A stretch of DNA of 64,000 nucleotides from an uncultured Lachnospiraceae bacterium (lineage in GTDB: Bacteria > Bacillota > Clostridia > Lachnospirales > Lachnospiraceae). Numbering within the stretch: the first letter of the stretch is position 1; each line of letters begins with the position of its first letter. The notes beneath the pieces are model-generated. The model had not been told where the DNA came from, searched no databases, and worked only from the letters and a program-made list of their open reading frames with translations. A program made the translations under genes and the position numbers. Shown here one piece after another: positions 57,739 through 64,000 of the stretch. The DNA lies in contig CACWKX010000008.1 in assembly GCA_902761585.1 (NCBI GenBank), positions 1 to 64,000 on the forward strand, in the 5' to 3' direction.

Positions 57739-58506
57739 TCACAGCAGTCCGGCCAGAATACGCCCGGCCAGCGTGAAGCCGACCGCAATGATGCCCGCCA
57801 GGAGAATCGACTCCATAAACCGGATCAGACCGGTGATGGTATCGCCGACAAACATGTCCCGGATCGAGTTCGTGAAGGCAATTCCGGGGATGAACAGCAT
57901 GATGTTGCCGATGCTGATGAGGTCTGCATGATGACCCAGCCCTGAAAGGACTGTCAGCTGTGCCAGAAAGCCGCCGATCGTCGACCAGATCAATGCCGTC
58001 ATCAGGATATTGTCCGTGAACCTTGAAATCAGCCGCTCGATGTAGCAGAGAAGAAATCCGATCAGCACGGAAGCCGCGAAGTCGTTCAGGTCGCCGCCGA
58101 AGAACAGGGCAAATGCACCTGATACGATGGCATATCCGATCGGAAGCAGGCAGCTGTTTGCCGGTTTCTCTTCCTGAATCTGCTCGATCCTGTCCCGGAT
58201 TTCCTCCGGCTTCAGCTTCTTCGCGCAGATATCCCTCGACAGCTGGTTGAGCTCCTCAATCCGCCGCATATTGGTGCGGATCGCATACACCCTCCGCATC
58301 TGTGTCAGCGTCTGGAACCCATCCAGGTGCGCAGTCACCGTGATATTCGATGTGATCGAGAACACCTCGACCTTCGGAACGCCGGCTGCCGCCATCACCC
58401 GGCTGATTGTGTCCTCGACCCGGTTGACCTCCGCGCCGCTGGCAAGAAGCAGCTGGCCGATATCCAGCGCACAGTACAGGTATTCTTCCGCTTCTTCCCG
58501 GTTCAT
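57739..58506 (-). CDS. Threonine/serine exporter, large (N-terminal) subunit
   Basis: A 255-residue protein of the ThrE (DUF1212) family. A cytosolic N-terminal part of about 115 residues (LLLASGAEVNRVEDTISRVM; VFSITSNITVTAHL) is followed by four to five membrane helices with FIPGIAFTNSIRDMFVGD as the conserved transport motif. Two-gene ThrE systems like this are the rule in Clostridia. The ATG at 58506 follows GAGGG; the longer frame to 58548 is not preferred. Confidence 0.88.
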   Translation of the reverse strand: MNREEAEEYLYCALDIGQLLLASGAEVNRVEDTISRVMAAAGVPKVEVFSITSNITVTAHLDGFQTLTQMRRVYAIRTNMRRIEELNQLSRDICAKKLKPEEIRDRIEQIQEEKPANSCLLPIGYAIVSGAFALFFGGDLNDFAASVLIGFLLCYIERLISRFTDNILMTALIWSTIGGFLAQLTVLSGLGHHADLISIGNIMLFIPGIAFTNSIRDMFVGDTITGLIRFMESILLAGIIAVGFTLAGRILAGLL

Positions 58507-58826
58507 TTTCCATCCCTCTGTGTTTTCTGCCATCATCGCTTCGAGCACAACTATACTCTATCTGGCGGAATAATAATTGCGGGAATTGCTGGAATACTTA
58601 TATAATTCCGAAATATTTACAGTTATCGTTCCGACAGCTGTTCCGGGCTGCTTACGAAGCCCTTCCGAACCCTGGAAGTGATTCAGGCAGATATCCGGAC
58701 ACAGCTTCCGCTGTGCAAATGCAGTGAATTGCAGATGCGGTGAATTCAATGTTCTCCCGCACAAAAAGTATATGACTTCGTGATATAGTGAATGCAAAAC
58801 AGGAACAGAAAGGCCGGGTGGGTATC

Positions 58827-61049
58827 GTGGCGTATATCGAATTTGATCATGTATCGAAGCTGTACGGGACAAGTGAAGTCCCTGTCAGGGCGCTGGATGA
58901 CGTCTCGTTCAGCATGCAGAAGGGCGAATTCTGCGTGTTGCTGGGATCCTCCGGTGCCGGGAAAACAACCCTGCTCAACCTGCTTGGCGGGATGGACACC
59001 ATCACGTCGGGAAGTATCTTTGTGGATGGTTCGGAAGTCTCTGCGCTCAATGACCGCAGGCTGGTCGACTACCGCCGGCATGACGTCGGGTTTGTCTTCC
59101 AGTTCTACAACCTGATCCCGAATCTCACGGCGCTCGAAAACATCGAAATCGCCGCCCAGCTCTGCAAAGACCCGATCGACGCGACGGCGGCGCTCTCCCT
59201 CGTCGGTCTGAAAGACCGGGGCGGACATTTTCCCGCACAGCTTTCCGGCGGCGAGCAGCAGCGCGTCGCCATTGCACGCGCCCTGGCAAAGAATCCGAAG
59301 CTCCTGCTCTGCGACGAGCCAACCGGCGCCCTCGACTACGAGACAGGCAAAGGGATTCTGAAGCTGCTTCACCGGCTGAGCCGCGAACACCATACGACCG
59401 TCATGATCATCTTCAAAAATGACATTTCGATCGTCAGTGGTATCGCAGATTTATTCCCACTGTTCTTTGCCCTGATCGCCATGCTGGTCTGTGTTACAAC
59501 CATGACGCGAATGGTCGAGGAGGAGCGTACGCAGATCGGGACGCTCAAGGCACTGGGCTTTTCAACTGCGGAGATCAGCGCGAAGTACCTTCTGTACGCC
59601 GGAAGTGCAGCCCACATCGGCTGGGCCGGCGGATATTTTGCCGGTACCCTTCTCATTCCAAAGGTCTTCTGGCTTGCCCTCAGCTCCGTCTATGGCTTTG
59701 CCAGGATCCAGTATACCTCCAGCCTGCCGCTTGCAGTCATGACGGGCCTTGTATCGATCACCGGTATTCTGCTCTGCACCTGGCTGTCTGTCCGAAGCGA
59801 GCTGTCGATTCGTCCTGCCGAGCTCATCCGCCCAGGCGTCTCAAAAAGTGGGAAACGAATCTGGCTTGAACACGTTACTCCATTTTGGAAACGGCTTTCA
59901 TTTCTCCACAAAATCACGCTCCGGAACATGCTCCGCTACAAGCAGCGTCTGTTTATGATGCTTGTCGGCATCAGCTGCTACGCAGCACTGGTACTGACAG
60001 GCTTTGGCGTCAAAGATTCCCTGATCGGTATCACAGATCTCCAGTACAGGACCATCCAGCGCTACCAGCTTGAAGCGACTGTCACATCGTCAAAAATCGA
60101 TGATGTGACAGACAGGCTCTTCCGAATCGCCGCAGACTCTGCAGCCTGCTCCTGCAGCCTGTCCCGAGTCAGCGTCAAGGCACACAAAAGCTCCATGTCA
60201 GCCATCAATCTCTACAGCACCGACCAGCCGGAGACCTTTATGTCGTTCTGGACACTGAAGACAGCAGACAAGGCATGTCTCTTCCCTCCGTCCGGAGAGG
60301 TACTCGTCTGCACAAAAATCGCACAGAAGCTGTCTCTCTCCGTCGGCGACACTCTGATCATAAGGGATGCGGCCCGTCAGGATATCACAGCCACCGTCAG
60401 CGGCATCTTTGACAACTATCTTGACAATGCCCTGATTCTGAATGCTGATACGCTGAGGAAGCAGACAGGGGAATGGAAACCCGACACACTGCTGATTCGG
60501 ACAAGCGGCACTCAGACGACTGCGAAAGATGCTTCTTCTGAAGCAGCAGACGCTGCCCTCGCACAGCAGATTGCCGGGATTCCGGGTGTCCGGCAGGTCA
60601 GCAGGCTGTCCCTCTCAAAGGAAACAGCAGATAAGGCACTCTCCTGCGTCTACTATATCGTTCTTCTGCTGATTCTGTTTTCAGGCGCGCTTGAGCTAAT
60701 CGTCATCTATAACCTGACTTCGATCAATCTGGCTGAGCGCAGCCGTGAGATTGCAACCGTCGAAGTCCTCGGTTTTTACCCAAAGGAAACCGACAGCTAC
60801 GTTCTCCGGGAGAATCTGATTCTCTCTCTCATTGCCAGTTTCATCGGTCTTCCGCTCGGCATGCTCTTCCACCGCGCTGTGATGAGCCGGATCCTTGTCG
60901 ACAATATGGTCTTCCTGACACGGATCAGATCGGTCAGCTATATCCTTGCCGTCCTGATCACCAACCTGTTTGCCTACATGGTCAATCTCCTGATGAGAAA
61001 GCGCATCCGCGCAATCCCTATGGCCGAATCTCTCAAGGCCGTGGAATAA
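58827..61049 (+). CDS. ABC ATPase fused to truncated FtsX-type permease
   Basis: A 740-residue chimera. Residues 1-197 are a MacB/LolD-type ATPase: Walker [10 protein letters not shown] (40-48), signature LSGGEQQR (139-146), Walker [13 protein letters not shown] (159-170). Where the H-loop (THN) should follow TVMII there is [10 protein letters not shown], and the protein passes straight into a permease, beginning at [14 protein letters not shown], with helices 2-4, then a second extracellular domain, and three final helices ending in [10 protein letters not shown]. The missing pieces are the H-loop His, the end of the ATPase and the first helix and extracellular domain of the permease. So it looks like an in-frame deletion fusion. 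Start GTG at 58827 after GGGTGGG. Confidence 0.8.
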   Translation: MAYIEFDHVSKLYGTSEVPVRALDDVSFSMQKGEFCVLLGSSGAGKTTLLNLLGGMDTITSGSIFVDGSEVSALNDRRLVDYRRHDVGFVFQFYNLIPNLTALENIEIAAQLCKDPIDATAALSLVGLKDRGGHFPAQLSGGEQQRVAIARALAKNPKLLLCDEPTGALDYETGKGILKLLHRLSREHHTTVMIIFKNDISIVSGIADLFPLFFALIAMLVCVTTMTRMVEEERTQIGTLKALGFSTAEISAKYLLYAGSAAHIGWAGGYFAGTLLIPKVFWLALSSVYGFARIQYTSSLPLAVMTGLVSITGILLCTWLSVRSELSIRPAELIRPGVSKSGKRIWLEHVTPFWKRLSFLHKITLRNMLRYKQRLFMMLVGISCYAALVLTGFGVKDSLIGITDLQYRTIQRYQLEATVTSSKIDDVTDRLFRIAADSAACSCSLSRVSVKAHKSSMSAINLYSTDQPETFMSFWTLKTADKACLFPPSGEVLVCTKIAQKLSLSVGDTLIIRDAARQDITATVSGIFDNYLDNALILNADTLRKQTGEWKPDTLLIRTSGTQTTAKDASSEAADAALAQQIAGIPGVRQVSRLSLSKETADKALSCVYYIVLLLILFSGALELIVIYNLTSINLAERSREIATVEVLGFYPKETDSYVLRENLILSLIASFIGLPLGMLFHRAVMSRILVDNMVFLTRIRSVSYILAVLITNLFAYMVNLLMRKRIRAIPMAESLKAVE

Positions 61050-61058
61050 TCTCCCACT

Positions 61059-61096
61059 AAAAAAACAGGGGACGCTTTCCGCGTCTCCCTGCTTTT
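61059..61096. terminator. Bidirectional terminator
   Basis: CAGGGGACGC (61066-61075) pairs with GCGTCTCCCTG (61081-61091) with one bulge; seven A precede and CTTTT follows. It can end the ATPase-permease transcript (+) and that of the secreted protein (-). Confidence 0.75.
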
Positions 61097-61156
61097 CGAG
61101 TTATTTCATGGGCACTGCTTTTGATGCGCCAAGCCAGGCGACCAGTTTCCTGCAGC

Positions 61157-62800
61157 TTAAGCTGCCGCACCTTCTGTCTGCTCCAGCTCTGCTCCAAGAA
61201 GCTCCTGCGGAACTCCTGCCGCCTGAAGCTTTTCCAGGAGAGCAGACGGGTCAGCGTCTGCGAGATACTTCTCAAAATCATCGCTGCTCTTCAGCTCCAC
61301 TGCCCCCGTCGTGTCAAGTTTCTGAACAGAAGACGGATCCGCTGTGCTCACGCTGCCTGTCAGCTTCACAAACATCTCTCCGTTTACGAGGAGGCTTACG
61401 CTCTGCCCCTCGGCATCAGAGTATGCAAAGTCAAGGCCGACGGATTCGCCACCAAGCTGCGCAGAGACGCTGCCCATAAGCTTTCCGCTCTTCATGCCTT
61501 CGATGTCCCAGTCACTGACCGTCGCCGTCACGTAAGGAGTACCAGCTGCCTGGATGGTAATCGTCTCATTCAGCTTTCCGCCGTCTGTCGTACCCTCCAT
61601 CAGCAGACCTGTCTTCCCGGATGAAGCGGTATCCTGCGCACCTGTCTCCGTCTCCACGTCGGACTGTCCTTCCCCTGAAGCTGCGCCCAGCAGGGAGGAT
61701 GCGATCATCTCGCCAAGATCCAGCTCCGTTGCATTCTTCGTTCCGTCAGTGATTGTCACAAATGTGCATACCGGTATCTCGACTCCGGAGTACAGGACTT
61801 TCAGATCCATACTCGTGAACTTTCCTTCCGCGTTGTTGCCGATGCTGACAGAGAAGCCCGGGAGGCCTGACAGATTGTCCTTCGCCGAATCCAGCGCGCT
61901 CTGATACATCCCGACCAGCTGACTGCCGGTGACATCGCCCGTGCTGTCTGCGCCGGCGTCCGGTGCCTTATCCGCTCCGGATTTCACAGCCATCGATGCC
62001 AGATCCGCCGCAAAATCACTTCCGAGTATCTTCAGAACCAGCGGGTCTTCACGGAGTGTTCCGACACTGTCCTTGACAATCCTGTCCATCGCATCCGGCT
62101 GAATGGAGACTGTCGTACTGGTGACCGTATCGCTCAGGCTTCCCGCCATCACCTGGCTCTCCCCCTCCTGCTCCGTCTTGACCCCTGCCATGACGGTTCC
62201 GGCATATCTGCCGATAAAATCTGTCCACTCATCTGAACTGATCGAGCCGAACAGCTCTGCTGCTTCCTTCTGAAGCCGGGTCATATCCTCCGAAGGGATC
62301 CCTGTTTCAAGTCCGGAACCGAATCCAGACTGAAACTCTGATTTCATGCCTGAGAAGATCTTGTTCAGATCCACGGATGCAGGTCCCTTTTTCAGATCCG
62401 GGCAGCTGAAATACAGCCTGCCGCTCTCTGCATCGTATTTCGCCTGTACATCGCATACTGCTGTCCCGTTGAGCGAAATCGTCTCATTCGCATCTGCGGT
62501 TCCATCCCCGCCCCCGGCGACGACGCCCTCCACGCCGGCCGATTTCAGCCAGCTGACATCTGTTCCGTCTGAGGACATCAGAGAGAGAAGCCCGTCTCCA
62601 AACTCCATCGTCCCGGAAAACTTCCAGGCCTCATTCGCCGCATTCAGCACCTCGCCAGCCAGTTCCTGTCCCGCCTGAAGAGCAGACTCGGTCTCAGCCG
62701 CCGGAGCTGCCGCCTCAGCGGCAAATCCCGGAGCAGCCCCGGCAAAAGCCAGATTCGCGCACAGCGCCGCTGCTGTCAGCAATCTGATCTGTTTTTTCAT
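61157..62800 (-). CDS. Large secreted protein, function unknown
   Basis: A 547-residue exported protein. Signal peptide of about 27 residues (LLTAAALCANLAFAGAAPGFAAE). The mature part is acidic with Asp/Ser/Thr-rich segments, predicted beta-rich (FSGTMEFGDGLLSLM, LNGTAVCDVQAKYDAESGR, FVKLTGSVSTAD), resembling the all-beta lipoprotein-type domains of Firmicutes that bind at the envelope. Two repeats of the KLNETITIQAAG / ETISLNGTAVCD type suggest an internal duplication. No anchor is visible. GGAGG precedes the ATG at 62800. I do not recognise a family. Confidence 0.7.
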   Translation of the reverse strand: MKKQIRLLTAAALCANLAFAGAAPGFAAEAAAPAAETESALQAGQELAGEVLNAANEAWKFSGTMEFGDGLLSLMSSDGTDVSWLKSAGVEGVVAGGGDGTADANETISLNGTAVCDVQAKYDAESGRLYFSCPDLKKGPASVDLNKIFSGMKSEFQSGFGSGLETGIPSEDMTRLQKEAAELFGSISSDEWTDFIGRYAGTVMAGVKTEQEGESQVMAGSLSDTVTSTTVSIQPDAMDRIVKDSVGTLREDPLVLKILGSDFAADLASMAVKSGADKAPDAGADSTGDVTGSQLVGMYQSALDSAKDNLSGLPGFSVSIGNNAEGKFTSMDLKVLYSGVEIPVCTFVTITDGTKNATELDLGEMIASSLLGAASGEGQSDVETETGAQDTASSGKTGLLMEGTTDGGKLNETITIQAAGTPYVTATVSDWDIEGMKSGKLMGSVSAQLGGESVGLDFAYSDAEGQSVSLLVNGEMFVKLTGSVSTADPSSVQKLDTTGAVELKSSDDFEKYLADADPSALLEKLQAAGVPQELLGAELEQTEGAAA

Positions 62801-63006
62801 GTTTCCTCCATTCCTGCAGTCATCTGCATTGTCTGACACGTCTTCTACCGCCTCACCCCGCGTGTCCCTACCGGTGAAGCCTTTTTCCCCAACTGTCTTT
62901 TCTGTGCTATGCTGTCAGAATCATTATACACGATCTGCCAGCCGATGTGTGATTTTCATTATCACTTTCTTATTTTCTGTAAATGGTCTAAAAATTCACT
63001 GAAAAT

Positions 63007-63852
63007 TCACTGAAGATCCATCTTATTCCGGAGCACCCAGATGGTTCCGATCAGGAACAGGACGATGTAGACGATGTCCTGCCCGGCTGCAAACCCCATC
63101 TGCCTTGCGGTGAACAGTCCGGCTTCCCCGCCGTTCAGCCCAAAAACCATCGAGATTCCGTTGCCCATCAGAGAGTAGCTGATCGACGCGTCCGGTGTCA
63201 GATGTGTCAGCCTGTTGCCAATCAAGGTCTGCAGAACCGTCAGCCCGACAAACATCAGAACCGCTCCAAGCCCCCGCTTTGAACGCCAGAGGTTGCCGAC
63301 GCTGATGGAAACAAAGATCTTTGTGACAATCTGCAGGGCCCCCAGCACAAACAGAATCACGAGCTGAAGAAGCATCATCCAAGGCGACATGCGGTCTCCG
63401 AACATCTCATTCATCGTTTGGAAAAATTCTGCCCAGTCCTGCTTCCTCATGATGAACAGAAGCGCTATGGTTCCGGACACAGCTGATGCGGCACCGCCCA
63501 GCGCAATCCAGATGAGCCCGTTCAGTGACTTGCTGAGCACCTGGGACTGTGTGGTGACCGGCAGCGTATTCATCAGATAACCGCGGCTTCCAAGCAGGTT
63601 GTCCCTGAAGTTCCGGGTTGTCATGACCAGCGTCATAACCGCCATCCCCAGAATCAATGCCCCGTAAACCAGCATCAGGATCAGTGTCACGACGCCCGGC
63701 ACTGTCGAGGCCACGAAATCCCGCGTTCCTTTCATAATCGAGAACCGCATGGACAGGCCGGCCGCGGCTGCCAGAACCAGCATCGCCGCGTACAGCGGCA
63801 GCATCACCATCCCGACTTCCTTCATATCGTATTTCAACAGCTTCCTGAACAT
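63007..63852 (-). CDS. ABC-2-type transporter permease
   Basis: A 281-residue membrane protein with six helices. FRKLLKYDMKEVGMVMLPLYAAM is the usual start of lantibiotic/bacitracin-type ABC-2 permeases and LLGSRGYLMNTLPVTTQSQVLSKSLNGLIW the conserved cytosolic loop. It works with the ATPase whose gene ends 14 bases upstream; the pair might export an antibiotic or peptide. Single start with GAGGAGG. Confidence 0.8.
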   Translation of the reverse strand: MFRKLLKYDMKEVGMVMLPLYAAMLVLAAAAGLSMRFSIMKGTRDFVASTVPGVVTLILMLVYGALILGMAVMTLVMTTRNFRDNLLGSRGYLMNTLPVTTQSQVLSKSLNGLIWIALGGAASAVSGTIALLFIMRKQDWAEFFQTMNEMFGDRMSPWMMLLQLVILFVLGALQIVTKIFVSISVGNLWRSKRGLGAVLMFVGLTVLQTLIGNRLTHLTPDASISYSLMGNGISMVFGLNGGEAGLFTARQMGFAAGQDIVYIVLFLIGTIWVLRNKMDLQ

Positions 63853-63866
63853 TCTTCTCCCCCTCC

Positions 63867-64000
63867 TCAGCAGGCAAACACTTCCCGGAATACATGGTCG
63901 ATATCCTTGCCGTTCTCGGCAATCACCTCATCGCTCTGCTTGTGCAGGACAATGTGCCCTTTCTTCAGAAAAACCACCTCATCCAGCACCGTCTCGATGT
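63867..64000 (-). CDS. ABC transporter ATPase, C-terminal end (partial)
   Basis: Reading into the window edge, the minus strand gives ETVLDEVVFLKKGHIVLHK and ends VFREVFAC before a TGA at 63869-63867. This is the C-terminal part of an ABC ATPase (after Walker B), partner of the permease at 63007-63852. Most of the gene lies beyond the window. The arrangement ATPase then permease is typical of two-gene ABC-2 systems. Confidence 0.8.
   Translation of the reverse strand, partial: IETVLDEVVFLKKGHIVLHKQSDEVIAENGKDIDHVFREVFAC

Noticed and set aside
58746-59393. A 215-codon minus-strand frame
   Set aside because: It is opposite the ATPase of the fusion protein, which has clear motifs; a shadow only.
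1-64000. tRNA, rRNA, intact transposase or phage genes
   Set aside because: None recognised on either strand; the repeats seen are not linked to transposase genes.

Overview
The window looks like chromosome of a fairly GC-rich Gram-positive anaerobe of the Clostridia (Lachnospiraceae-like). Signs for this are the strong AGGAGG-type ribosome binding sites, a trimeric NAD-linked [FeFe] hydrogenase, C_GCAxxG and DUF438/hemerythrin proteins, a YolD/Y-family polymerase pair, split ThrE exporters, a clostripain-type protease and BFD-type ferredoxins. No rRNA, tRNA, CRISPR array, intact insertion sequence or prophage was seen. The assignment rests on gene content only.

Layout. 1-1.4 kb is mostly non-coding, AT-richer and full of inverted repeats, with one 32-codon gene that has its own promoter and terminator, and a decayed gene. 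1.4-11.1 kb holds small membrane and unknown proteins, an 8-oxoguanine-deaminase-like amidohydrolase, a secreted clostripain-type protease, an antiporter with a TetR regulator, a flavin reductase, a truncated ABC permease, a flavodoxin and a frameshifted MerR gene. 11.2-17.6 kb is a tight operon: an ornithine-cyclodeaminase-like protein, a P-II signal protein, an APC amino acid permease and four subunits of an HcnABC-like FAD/Fe-S amino acid dehydrogenase. It is preceded by a MetE-like (YxjG type) methyltransferase and a divergent LysR gene. 20.2-31.2 kb carries ferritin with its ferredoxin, flavodoxin, Tex, an SH3 protein, a copper ATPase with CsoR-type operators, and a DUF438/hemerythrin/PAS protein with a CRP/FNR-like site. 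31.5-37.7 kb has housekeeping and repair genes (phosphatase, YolD, Y-family polymerase, phosphoesterase, SseB-like, MBL, VOC). 37.7-51 kb has two heterodimeric ABC exporters, a lactate dehydrogenase-like enzyme, an RsiV-like secreted protein, 5-formyl-THF cyclo-ligase, a MalY/PatB lyase and a MarR regulator. 51.2-55.3 kb is the hydrogenase operon. 56-64 kb has a serine hydrolase, a split threonine/serine exporter, an unusual ATPase-permease fusion, a large secreted protein and the end of an ABC-2 type transporter.

How genes work together. The 11.2-17.6 kb operon reads as a unit that imports an amino acid or derivative, oxidises it with a membrane-independent flavo-Fe/S complex, and is tuned by a P-II protein; the substrate cannot be read from the sequence. 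The hydrogenase (HydCBA order) would reoxidise NADH and ferredoxin. Ferritin and BFD are translationally coupled for iron storage and release.

The most unusual structural signals are: (1) the P-II-containing amino acid oxidation operon and its possible attenuated leader; (2) degenerate tandem repeats that begin in the last codons of genes and continue past the stop, seen near the DUF438, Y-polymerase and hydrogenase genes, with related arrays in Tex and between the ThrE genes; (3) an in-frame ATPase-FtsX fusion that has lost the H-loop histidine; (4) a 32-residue gene with full expression signals in the otherwise non-coding left end.
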